From the NCBI GenBank assembly GCA_947313825.1, contig CAMZNJ010000005.1, forward strand, positions 1 through 49,273: a stretch of DNA of 49,273 nt, written 5' to 3'. Both the position numbers and the translations under genes were made by a program. Below the pieces are notes generated by a model, which did not search any database, was not told where the DNA came from, and saw only the letters and a program-made list of their open reading frames with translations. Shown piece by piece: positions 10,871 through 19,846 of the stretch (its first letter is position 1; the number at the start of each line of letters is the position of its first letter). This DNA comes from an uncultured Deferribacteraceae bacterium (GTDB taxonomy: Bacteria > Chrysiogenota > Deferribacteres > CAMZNJ01).

Positions 10871-10958
10871 CACCATGTTGCCATGTTGCCACGCCGTTAC
10901 GTTGTTACAGCACCATGTTGCCATGTTGCCACGCCGTTACGTTGTTACGTTGTTACAG
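10871..10958. repeat. Tandem duplication, about 40-bp unit built from gttgNNac-like octamers
   Basis: caccatgttgccatgttgccacgccgttacgttgttacag x2, last copy with an extra octamer; overlaps the stop codon of the response regulator. Confidence 0.9.
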
Positions 10959-12446
10959 CGAGTCGGTTCCTTTGTCTCGGTATTCGTTGAGTTTGTTACG
11001 CAATGTGCGTACTGATATGCCTAGAGCTTCGGCAGCCCGTGTTTTGTTTCCGTCCGTTTTTTCTAGGGTTTGCAGAATCATGATACGTTCAGCGTCTGCT
11101 AGTGTTCCGTCTCCCATGTTTGGTTCTGAGTCTGTGTTTTCTCCAGTATCTCCAGTATCGTCTTTGTGTTCGTTTAGTTTGTTGTTAACTTCTAGGGGTT
11201 GCACTTCCAGTGTGGAACGCATTGTGTTGAGTGTTATTCCGTGTAGGAAGAGTGAGGTTTTGGTAATTGTTTCGTCTTTGGTGAGTATTACGGCTCTTTC
11301 GATTGTGTGTTCTAGTTCACGTATGTTTCCGGGGAATTCGTACGATTGCAGTATTTTGAGGCATTCGTTATCCAGCCCTTTGACTTTTTTCATGTTCACC
11401 GTTGCGTATTTGGCGATGAAGTGGTTGGCTAGGGGTTCGATGTCTCCCACTCTTTGTCTGAGCGGGGGCAGCTCTACGGCGATGACGTTGAGTCGGTAGT
11501 AGAGGTCTTCCCTGAAGTCCCCTTCTTTTATCATTTCGAGTAGGTCGCGGTTTGTTGTTGCTAAGATACGCACATCGATTTTGCGAGATTTTGTTGATCC
11601 GATGCGATCTATTTCCCTTTCTTGGAGTACACGGAGCAGTTTTGCCTGTAGGTGCATGGGTATTTCGCCGATTTCGTCTAGTAGTAGTGTGCCTTCATGG
11701 GCAATTTCGAATTTCCCTAGTTTGGTGGATATTGCTCCTGTGAAGGCTCCTTTTTCGTGTCCAAAGAGTTCGCTTTCGATGAGTGTTTCGGGTAGAGCGG
11801 CACAGTTTACTGCGACAAAAGGTTTGTCTTTGCGTAAGGAGTGTTGGTGAATGTATCGTGCGAACACCTCTTTCCCCGTGCCACTTTCGCCGGTAATTAG
11901 GATGGTGGAGCTTGTGGGTGCGACCTCTTTTGCCAATCCGAATACCATGCTCATTTCGGGGGAGGCGAACACAGCACCGTTGCCACTGGATGGGGTTGTT
12001 TCGGTTGGGGAGCCGTCCATGCGGTTTTGGTGCTCTGCAATGTAGAATGTTCGTCGCACAAGTTCTTCGATAACTTCGGGTGAGAAGGGTTTGAGAACAT
12101 AGTCTGTTGCCCCCTCTTTTATGCATTCCACAGCACTGTCTACGGTGCCGTAAGCGGTGATGAAGCAGAGTGGTGTTTGAATACCGGCTTGACGTAGTTT
12201 GCGAAACATCCCATGTCCGTCCAGCACGGGCATACGCATGTCGCTAATGATGAAGTCGTAATGTTGTTTTGTTGCTTTTTCAAACCCTTCTTCGCCATGG
12301 GAGGCTGTGTCAACGTGAATTCCCATACGTTTGATGGTTTCGTACACAGCAGAACGCATGTTGTCGTCGTCGTCCACAACTAATACCTTTTTTTTCGTAT
12401 CGTTGTTTGTATCAGTTTTGGTTTTGGTTTTGATTTTGATAGACAT
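10953..12446 (-). CDS. Sigma54-dependent response regulator (FlrC/NtrC-like)
   Basis: Receiver VLVVDDDDNMRSAV...DMRMP; AAA with GESGTGKE, GAFTGA, LLLDEIGE; Fis-type HTH. Confidence 0.93.
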   Translation of the reverse strand: MSIKIKTKTKTDTNNDTKKKVLVVDDDDNMRSAVYETIKRMGIHVDTASHGEEGFEKATKQHYDFIISDMRMPVLDGHGMFRKLRQAGIQTPLCFITAYGTVDSAVECIKEGATDYVLKPFSPEVIEELVRRTFYIAEHQNRMDGSPTETTPSSGNGAVFASPEMSMVFGLAKEVAPTSSTILITGESGTGKEVFARYIHQHSLRKDKPFVAVNCAALPETLIESELFGHEKGAFTGAISTKLGKFEIAHEGTLLLDEIGEIPMHLQAKLLRVLQEREIDRIGSTKSRKIDVRILATTNRDLLEMIKEGDFREDLYYRLNVIAVELPPLRQRVGDIEPLANHFIAKYATVNMKKVKGLDNECLKILQSYEFPGNIRELEHTIERAVILTKDETITKTSLFLHGITLNTMRSTLEVQPLEVNNKLNEHKDDTGDTGENTDSEPNMGDGTLADAERIMILQTLEKTDGNKTRAAEALGISVRTLRNKLNEYRDKGTDSL

Positions 12447-12586
12447 AAAAACACCACACACAGAAGCTTAGCACTATTATCATTTAGTGCCATTAAATAA
12501 AGGACAAGGGGTAAGGGCTAGTATTGAGCGGTATTCGATGGGTATTCAGGGTAAAGCATCGAACACAGCTGAAGCAATTTACAATT

Positions 12587-13900
12587 TTACCCTATTTTTA
12601 GAGGTATTTCAATAATAAACTCAGTATATGTTTGCGAGTCGGTGTCCACGTTGATTCGGAAGCCGTGGGCTTGCACTAATTTGTACACAATGGATAGCCC
12701 CAAACCTGTCCCTTTCGCTTTGGTTGTTTGGAAGGGCATAAACAACCGCTCCAGCATATCTTCAGGGATACCGGAACCGCTATCGTAAAACATGAGCATG
12801 AGTGTGTTGTTGTTTACGGTGGAGGATAGGCGGATATTGCCACCAGAATCGCTTTCGATTGCATCCACGGCGTTGTTGATGATGTTCATGAATACACGTT
12901 TCATGAGTTCGCCGTCGCAAACAATAACTGCGTCTTCATCTATGGTGTTCGTAAAATTAATACCCTTATCGCGAATCATGTGCACAAGGTACATGACAAC
13001 CTCGTCCACAAGGGTGCGAACGTTGTGCTCTTTGGGCGATATGTTGAGATCACGTGTGAAGATTAGCATGTTGGATATGATGGAGTCCACGGTACGCACG
13101 GCGACGCCTATTTTTTTCACAAGTTTTTGACTTTCGTGATTCGTGCTCAGATCTCGCCCCAACAAGGAGGCAAACAGCTCGATGGAGCCTAAGGGGTTAC
13201 GAATATCGTGGGCAATGTTGGCGGCCATCTCCCCCATCATCCTGAGGTTTTGATCCCTTTGCGACTCCTTCTCTAGGTTACGCAAGCGTGTAATCTCGTC
13301 GATAACATACACGCGACCCTGATACTCTGAGCTATCAAGGGGGTGGTAGCTTACTTTGAAGTAGCGGAATCCGTCTTCAACAACATTAATGTCGTCGTGG
13401 CGAGCTTCGCGAATAAGGTTCTGGAATGCGTCCTTGCCCAAATCGGCAATGAGCATCTTGCTACGGGAGTTGCTGAGTAGCTCGGTGCCGTCGGAATCGA
13501 TAACATAGATGGCGTTGGTGGTGTTGTCGATAACCGTTTCCAAAAGGTTGTGTACGCTGGCAAGTTCGCGATTTTTCTCCTCAACCTCTTCACGAAGAGT
13601 ATCGAAACTGCTGGATATCTTGTCCACAGCGTTGTCGTAGATACTGTTAAACGCCTGCATCTGTTCCATCATGTGGGCAAAGGGATCGTCGCCACCGGGT
13701 AGTTCGGGCATGGGTTCCACCGTATGGAGCCCTGCCGCTATGGCTGTGTTTGCCGTGTGAGGCGTGCCCGTGTGAGGCGTGCCCGTGTGAGGCGTGCCCG
13801 TGTGAGGCGTGCCCGTGTGAGGCGTGCCGCCCATCTCTGAGCCACTGCTCCCCTTTCCATGGAGGTTGTTACCCTTAGTCGGGTTGTTGTTATCAGTCAT
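12587..13900 (-). CDS. PAS-containing sensor histidine kinase (FlrB/NtrB-like)
   Basis: H-box NIAHDIRNPLGSIELFASLL; N, G1 and G2 boxes (FMNIINNAVDAIE, DSGSGIPEDM, KGTGLGLSIVYK). Confidence 0.93.
   Translation of the reverse strand: MTDNNNPTKGNNLHGKGSSGSEMGGTPHTGTPHTGTPHTGTPHTGTPHTANTAIAAGLHTVEPMPELPGGDDPFAHMMEQMQAFNSIYDNAVDKISSSFDTLREEVEEKNRELASVHNLLETVIDNTTNAIYVIDSDGTELLSNSRSKMLIADLGKDAFQNLIREARHDDINVVEDGFRYFKVSYHPLDSSEYQGRVYVIDEITRLRNLEKESQRDQNLRMMGEMAANIAHDIRNPLGSIELFASLLGRDLSTNHESQKLVKKIGVAVRTVDSIISNMLIFTRDLNISPKEHNVRTLVDEVVMYLVHMIRDKGINFTNTIDEDAVIVCDGELMKRVFMNIINNAVDAIESDSGGNIRLSSTVNNNTLMLMFYDSGSGIPEDMLERLFMPFQTTKAKGTGLGLSIVYKLVQAHGFRINVDTDSQTYTEFIIEIPLKIG
13755..13829. repeat. In-frame 15-bp repeat (TGTPH x5) near the kinase N-terminus
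   Basis: gtgtgaggcgtgccc x5; protein HTGTPHTGTPHTGTPHTGTPHT. Confidence 0.95.
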
Positions 13901-13949
13901 AAGTGGGCTACTCTCTTCGTTTTAATACTTCCTCCACCTGCCTACACTG

Positions 13950-14076
13950 CCACTGCCTTGCCACTGCCTTGCCACTGCCTTGCCACTGCCCTGCCACTGC
14001 CCTGCCACTGCCCTGCCACTGCCTTGCCACTGCCTTGCCACTGCCCTGCCACTGCCCTGCCACTGCCTTGCCACTC
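13950..14076. repeat. Minisatellite, 11-bp unit (gccactgccYt)
   Basis: About 11-12 copies of gccactgcctt/gccactgccct ending a few bp from the TAG stop of the TPR gene. Confidence 0.95.
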
Positions 14077-14078
14077 TG

Positions 14079-16823
14079 CTACTGCCTTGATACCCCTGAA
14101 CGCCACTGTGTTGAGCTCAGTTCGCTTTGAGCAAGGTTGGCATAAATCGACGACGGAGCATTTTCGCCGACCATTTCGTAATATACTTGTGCCCTTTCGA
14201 TGTCGCCCATGTTGTGGTATGATTTTGCTAGGAAGTAGAGTCCTTGTGCTGTGGCGTCGTCTGTTTGTCGGTACATTCTGATAAAGGTTGAGAGGCTTGC
14301 AATTGCGTCGCCGTATCGTCCTTGGTCGTATCGGCTAACGCCGTAGTCTAGGTAAACAAAGTGTGCGTTGTCGAATGTAACTGCTTGGTTGTTTGTTAGG
14401 TCGGCGTACAGGGATTCCACCATGACCAATTTTTTCACGTTATCGGTTTCGCCTGAGTAGAGTTTGTATTTCATGGCAAGTGCGTGGGAGGCGTTTCGCG
14501 TATATTTTTGTGCAAGCCTGTAGGCGTCGTCCCTGTTTCTTTTGGCAACATTGTTGACGACAAAGTCCATTTCGTTTTCGTTGAATATGTTTGGATCTGG
14601 GTTTTCGTCTCCAATAATCAGTCCCAGTGCTGTGTAGAGTCGGCTGTCCACTTTTTCGCCGTCATCTGGTGGTATCTGGTAGTAGATTCCTGCAGCTTCA
14701 TCGTAGTTGTCCATATTTATGAGTGATAGTCCGAGTAGAATCCCTGTTCCTGCTGTGAGTGTTTTGTTTTGGCTTAGTGCGATGTATTCTTTGTTTCTGT
14801 TGAAAATATCCAATACGTCGCCGTAGAGTCCTTTGTTGTAGAGTTCGTTTATTGAGGAGTAGAGGAGCGTGTCCACAACTTCACCCACGTCGTTGTATGT
14901 TTCGTTGGCGTAATTTTCTTCAAAGTCTTTTGCCATTGCTAGCCCTACTGTTTGTGCATCGTTTCCGGTCATGGCGAGTTTGTCTTTGACTTCTAGGTAG
15001 TATGCTTGTCGGAACAGGTCGTCCCACCGTGTTGAGTTTGTTAGTAGGTCGCGTCTATTCATGGTGTAGCTTTGTGCGGCACTCATTGCGTCTAGGAAGT
15101 GTCCGTCTTCCACGAGTTTGCTGACGTAAGTGTAGCTTTCTTCGTCTTCCACAGCGTAAAGTGAGTCTATGAATGCACCGTCGGGGTATGTTTTGTAGTA
15201 GAGAGCCATTATGTTTTTGGCATCGTCGGTTTTTCCGTTGGCGTAAAGTTCGACTCCTGTTTTAAATATTGCTTCCTCTTTGAGGTATGATTGATCGTTG
15301 TACCTTTTGGAGGTGTCGTATTTGGAGTGGAATAGGTCTACGGCGTCAATGACTCCTTTGTAGTCGCCGGATTGTAGCATGCTAAGTGTTAGTATGTAGA
15401 ATACTTCGTCGTCGAATTTGCCTAGGTCGCTGAGTTCGTTTACGCCAAAGAACCCTCTCCAGTAGTTGTATTCGCGTTCTTCTAGGTGAGCCAGTGCGTA
15501 TTCCCAAGATGATCTTTTGCAGTATTCTGCTTCGGGGTACATGTCGATGCATTCGAGGAAGAGTTTGTCGCGTTGCACAGTGTCCCCTAGTTTTTCGTAT
15601 ATTTTTGCTTGTTCGTATGTAACATAGGCGAATGCTGTGGGGTTTTCCCGTGATGTTTTGAGGATGTATTGCGACATTTGGGTTGCTTTTTCACTTTTCC
15701 CACGTTTTCTGTAGCTGTTGTACATGCTTAGTAGTATTTCGTCTGAGTAGTTGTCTAGTATGGGTTCGTAAATGTCGAATCTGTCGTAGTAGTAGTTTGA
15801 TACAACGTGGAGGTTTTGTTGTTCGTAGAGGAAGCCCAGTTTGGGGAGTATTTCCATGGAGTCTTTGGGGTAGTTGTCGGTAAATTTTTCGTAAATTGCT
15901 AACGCTTCTTGTAGGTTCCCTTGCATGAGGTTTGTGTCTGCAAGGTCTAGGGTAGCCTCTTTTTGTGAGGCAACGTCGGGTGCAAGGCTGAGTAGCATTG
16001 TGTAGAGTTCGATGGATCGAATGTAGTTGAAGGAGTTACGTTCGGCATCGGCTGCTTGTCGAATGAGCGTTAGTGGTAGGTAAGCATTGGGGTAGTTTTT
16101 CATTAGTTGTTCAAAGTATTTTGCTGATTGTCGGTAGAGGTCTTCCCGACCTGTCGATTCTGCTTCGTCGTAAAATGCTTGTCCCGCGGCCAATAGGGAG
16201 CGTTGAGCGTACACTGTGCCCCTTGTGAGGTTTAGTGCCCTGTCAAAAAGTTGGACTGCTGTGTTATAGTCTTGCATATCGAGGCGTTTCTTCCCTTCAT
16301 TGAAGATATTGTCGGGGATGTCGGGGGAGCCCCCCTGCACACCGGGGGTTGGTATGGAGGGGAATAGTATGTAACTAGATAGTGCCGTATCGGTGGTTTC
16401 AAGCTTTGAGGCGGCTATCCTCACCCTATCGCGACCGATGGTTGCCCCTACTTTTGCCCCTTTTTGTGCACGCACGATAATGCTGTTTCCGGTGGAGGTG
16501 ATGCTGTAGATAAATTCGTCATCTATGATATTATTTATGGGCTCAGATATGTTTCGCGTTAGTACAATCTCCACTTGGGATTGCGATTTTATCACTTGCG
16601 ATACATCTTTTTCGTCGATATTGATTTTAATCGAGGAGTACAGCTTGCTTTGCAGTATGGATATCTCTTCAGCTACGGCAATGCTAGGAGCAAGGCTCAT
16701 CACTAGCAATGCCACCACCGTTGCCGTTGCCGTTGCCATAGCCTTAGCCTTAGCCATAGCCATAGCCATTGACATTGACATTGACATCGCCATATATTTT
16801 GAGTAAAATTTTTTCACATGCAT
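14079..16823 (-). CDS. Exported TPR-repeat protein
   Basis: Signal-like N-terminus; multiple TPR-like motifs (FNEGKKRLDMQDYNTAVQLFDRALNL, LADTNLMQGNLQEALAIYEKFTDNYP). Confidence 0.8.
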   Translation of the reverse strand: MHVKKFYSKYMAMSMSMSMAMAMAKAKAMATATATVVALLVMSLAPSIAVAEEISILQSKLYSSIKINIDEKDVSQVIKSQSQVEIVLTRNISEPINNIIDDEFIYSITSTGNSIIVRAQKGAKVGATIGRDRVRIAASKLETTDTALSSYILFPSIPTPGVQGGSPDIPDNIFNEGKKRLDMQDYNTAVQLFDRALNLTRGTVYAQRSLLAAGQAFYDEAESTGREDLYRQSAKYFEQLMKNYPNAYLPLTLIRQAADAERNSFNYIRSIELYTMLLSLAPDVASQKEATLDLADTNLMQGNLQEALAIYEKFTDNYPKDSMEILPKLGFLYEQQNLHVVSNYYYDRFDIYEPILDNYSDEILLSMYNSYRKRGKSEKATQMSQYILKTSRENPTAFAYVTYEQAKIYEKLGDTVQRDKLFLECIDMYPEAEYCKRSSWEYALAHLEEREYNYWRGFFGVNELSDLGKFDDEVFYILTLSMLQSGDYKGVIDAVDLFHSKYDTSKRYNDQSYLKEEAIFKTGVELYANGKTDDAKNIMALYYKTYPDGAFIDSLYAVEDEESYTYVSKLVEDGHFLDAMSAAQSYTMNRRDLLTNSTRWDDLFRQAYYLEVKDKLAMTGNDAQTVGLAMAKDFEENYANETYNDVGEVVDTLLYSSINELYNKGLYGDVLDIFNRNKEYIALSQNKTLTAGTGILLGLSLINMDNYDEAAGIYYQIPPDDGEKVDSRLYTALGLIIGDENPDPNIFNENEMDFVVNNVAKRNRDDAYRLAQKYTRNASHALAMKYKLYSGETDNVKKLVMVESLYADLTNNQAVTFDNAHFVYLDYGVSRYDQGRYGDAIASLSTFIRMYRQTDDATAQGLYFLAKSYHNMGDIERAQVYYEMVGENAPSSIYANLAQSELSSTQWRSGVSRQ
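16715..16795. repeat. In-frame 6-bp microsatellite in the signal-peptide region
   Basis: gacatt/gccata/gcctta/gccgtt hexamers; protein MAMSMSMSMAMAMAKAKAMATATATVVA. Confidence 0.95.
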
Positions 16824-16989
16824 ACTTAAATTTTAGTTCGAAACGCCCCCTCTTTACAAGAATTATTTTTATAGTTTTTTCGTATAACTATTGATTTTAT
16901 ATACTTACGGTGTTATATATAGCTTGTGTAAGGGTGTCGTATGTTGAGTAAAAACAACATATATCTTGTGTGTCGCTTCAATTAAATAA

Positions 16990-17180
16990 AGCCTCGCCTC
17001 CGCTAACCACTCCCAACTTCCAATGAAGGTTAGCTAATACTAAGGCAGGGCTACTTCCAGACTTATCAGCTTACGCTGTCGTACAAAAATAACTGACAGC
17101 ACAACCGGAAAAGCTCAGTCGCCAACAGGTTACTGCTACCAACTCAGTAGCAAACAGAAAGCTCACCACTAATAACCCCC
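16990..17180. ncRNA. Candidate structured RNA (family and strand unknown)
   Basis: Three stem-loops: gctaacc/ggttagc (17002-17034), gctgtc/gacagc (17075-17100), tgctac/gtagca (about 17134-17152), with no credible ORF. Confidence 0.35.
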
Positions 17181-17228
17181 ATTACACAAAAACCGACTAT
17201 TTAAAAATATAGGGGGAACTATTTCACT

Positions 17229-18218
17229 ATGCCAACACATGCTGACGCTCAAAATACAACCCTTATTGATAGCCAACAAAACATGTCCTTCATCGAGTTC
17301 ACACTCTTCAAAAACGGCAAACCACTACACTACTGCATCAATATCGACCATGTTATTGAAATTTCCGAATTCCCCAAAGTTATCTCAGAAGTGAGCTCAC
17401 AAGACGACTTCGTTTACGGGATTATCAACATACGGAAAAATGTCTTCCTACCACTCTACAACATCGCCTACCGACTACAGCTCGATCACGACGTACTGCC
17501 CAACAAAGCAAAAATCATCGTACTCTACATAAACAGCTCCCTAGTTTCAATACTTGTCAACCAAGTGAGCCGTATTCACAACATCTCTGCAAGACGAATC
17601 ACACTGGCAAGCCCATTCATCAACGCCTCCGTACCCTGCACCTCAGGCTACTTCAAAGTCAAAAACAAAATCGTTCAAATACTCGACATCGAAGACCTGC
17701 TCCAAGCTGCTCAAACCACACACAGTGCCACACACAGTGCCACACACAGTGCCACACACAACAACCCCACTGTGGCAAGCGAACTCCTACAGCGAAACAT
17801 CCTCTTGGTCAACAACTCACACATCCTAAGCAACTACATCAAATACGCACTAAACAACGCCCACACCGGCAACAACACCACAATCGCAAACACCAACCAA
17901 GACGCCATGGCAACCCTCACAACCCTCGAACAAAACCACAACGAACTACCCAGCATCATCATCTGCACCGCCGACTCCCAAGGGAACAAACTCATACACC
18001 AAATACAACACAACCCCAAATACACCATGCCCATCCTCGTCATCCCCCCTGCACATCAGTCCGACGAAGACAAAAACTCCTTCCAAAAACAAATGGAACA
18101 AATGGAACACTTACAGCTCACCAACAAACTACTCATACTCAACAAACCCACAATAACAGACATCACAAACTCCGTTACGCAACTACTCTCGCACTCCGAA
18201 AAACAAACAAATAAATAA
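17229..18218 (+). CDS. CheV-like chemotaxis coupling protein (CheW domain plus degenerate receiver)
   Basis: CheW-like MSFIEFTLFKNGKPLHYCINIDHVIEI...DDFVYGIINIRKNVFLPLYNIAYRL; C-terminal receiver-like NILLVNNSHIL...SIIICTADSQ...ILNKP. Confidence 0.75.
   Translation: MPTHADAQNTTLIDSQQNMSFIEFTLFKNGKPLHYCINIDHVIEISEFPKVISEVSSQDDFVYGIINIRKNVFLPLYNIAYRLQLDHDVLPNKAKIIVLYINSSLVSILVNQVSRIHNISARRITLASPFINASVPCTSGYFKVKNKIVQILDIEDLLQAAQTTHSATHSATHSATHNNPTVASELLQRNILLVNNSHILSNYIKYALNNAHTGNNTTIANTNQDAMATLTTLEQNHNELPSIIICTADSQGNKLIHQIQHNPKYTMPILVIPPAHQSDEDKNSFQKQMEQMEHLQLTNKLLILNKPTITDITNSVTQLLSHSEKQTNK
17726..17761. repeat. In-frame 12-bp repeat (THSA x3) linking CheW and receiver domains
   Basis: cacacacagtgc x3. 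Confidence 0.92.
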
Positions 18219-18252
18219 ATAAATCATACTACCCAATAAGGGGGGACACACA

Positions 18253-19206
18253 ATGAAAACCACCAAAATACGTAACCTACAAAGCATTCTCAGAGCAACC
18301 CTAATATTAACACTCGTGCCAATACTCTACGCATGTGCACCAGTGGGAAGCACCGGAGGAGATAACTACAACCGCAACGTCGCAAACCTAAACGACGAAG
18401 TTGTCGGACTCAAACAAAGCATCACCGAACTGCAAATCGAAGTTGAACAACAACGACAATTTGTCGACCAACTATCCAACAGCCAAAGCATACAAGACGA
18501 CCTACTCGTTAACCTCAACCAACGCAACAATACCATACAAAACACCGATACACTAAACAACACAGGGTATGTGGCACCAATAACAACAACCACAACAACC
18601 ACAGCTCCCACAGACACAAACCTCAACACTAGCGAAGCATTCAACGCCAATACCGTAACCCTCGAACCTCTGCAAAATGGTGAGGAAGACGAAGTTGTGT
18701 CCAACATCATCATAACACCAGCTAATTCCGGATTCGGACCAAGCTCCCAACCCATAATCGCCACTGAAGCACAGATAAACGAAATAGTGGACAGCGGCAC
18801 CGCAACCGTTGCACAACCACTCCTCATTGTTGCAGAAGGGGAACTATCCCGCAAAGACCTCTACAACCGTGGCTACAGCGAATACTCAAACCAAAACTAC
18901 GCCATGGCCATCAACACCTTCAACGCCTACATCAACCGCTACAACGACGACCTCACCGACAACGCACAATACTGGATAGGGGAAAGCTACTACGCTGAAG
19001 GGAACTATGACCGTGCTTACGTCGCTTTCGAGAAGGTTGGCAAAAACTACCCCGATAGCAACAAAATCTCCGACTCGCTCTACAAAATGGCTGTCATACG
19101 CAACAAACAAGGTGATAGCGTTGCCGCACGGAGCATCGCCGAAAAACTGGTGCAAATGTACCCCGCAACCTCTGCTGCACGTTACGCACGACAAAATATT
19201 CTGTAG
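18253..19206 (+). CDS. Tol-Pal system TPR protein (YbgF/CpoB-like), predicted lipoprotein
   Basis: Lipobox-like ILYAC; C-terminal LYNRGYSEYSNQNYAMAINTFNAYINRY...NAQYWIGESYYAEGNYDRAYVAFEKVGKNYPDS. Confidence 0.88.
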   Translation: MKTTKIRNLQSILRATLILTLVPILYACAPVGSTGGDNYNRNVANLNDEVVGLKQSITELQIEVEQQRQFVDQLSNSQSIQDDLLVNLNQRNNTIQNTDTLNNTGYVAPITTTTTTTAPTDTNLNTSEAFNANTVTLEPLQNGEEDEVVSNIIITPANSGFGPSSQPIIATEAQINEIVDSGTATVAQPLLIVAEGELSRKDLYNRGYSEYSNQNYAMAINTFNAYINRYNDDLTDNAQYWIGESYYAEGNYDRAYVAFEKVGKNYPDSNKISDSLYKMAVIRNKQGDSVAARSIAEKLVQMYPATSAARYARQNIL

Positions 19207-19257
19207 CCTCAAGCTCTGAGCTGGTGGTGCAAATGGGGGGGGGACGTACCCCTGTTA

Positions 19258-19438
19258 CGCACCACCATGCACCACCACGCACCGCCATGCACCACCAACC
19301 GCACCGCCATGCACCGCCACGCACCGCCATGCACCGCCATGCACCGCCATGCACCGCCAACGCACCACCATGCACCACCATGCACCACCACGCACCGCCA
19401 TGCACCACCAACCGCACCGCCATGCACCACCAACCGCG
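19258..19438. repeat. Minisatellite, 10-bp unit (gcaccRccaY) with 12-bp variants
   Basis: gcaccaccat/gcaccgccat/gcaccgccac copies and gcaccaccaacc variants downstream of ybgF. Confidence 0.95.
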
Positions 19439-19846
19439 AACATATTAGCCAATTGTATAGTATATGTTATATTATCACACACCCCACAATCCCCCGCATG
19501 CAAAGGCTTTCAGCCTATTCCCCTTGCACCACCGCCCATCACCCAACATTTTATGCAAATAAAATATAAAAAAGCTTGCAATACGTGCAAAAATAAAGTA
19601 TGGTTAGTAGATATTACTTTTTGTAGTGGCTTTGCCCTTCCTTAGCTAACAGAAACAGGGCACCCACTTCAAAAAACAGATATCAGGCTAACCCACCCTT
19701 CTAATATCGATGGCTACCCTGCTAATCTTGCATTTACAACAAAATAACTACTAAGTTAAGTGGTGAAAAGCATAACACTCATCCTGTTTTTTTATAAACT
19801 TTTCATACCTGTCTTCATCACATTTAATACACTTAGGAGGTGCTTT

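Noticed and set aside
16980-17200. tmRNA, RNase P RNA or 6S RNA in the divergent region
   Set aside because: No tRNA-like ends, tag ORF, or characteristic conserved motifs recognised; kept only as an unclassified candidate
19094-19645. Multiple ORFs on both strands through the 19.2-19.4 kb array (HHAPPCTT, GGAWRCM)
   Set aside because: Repeat-derived open frames on both strands, no independent coding evidence
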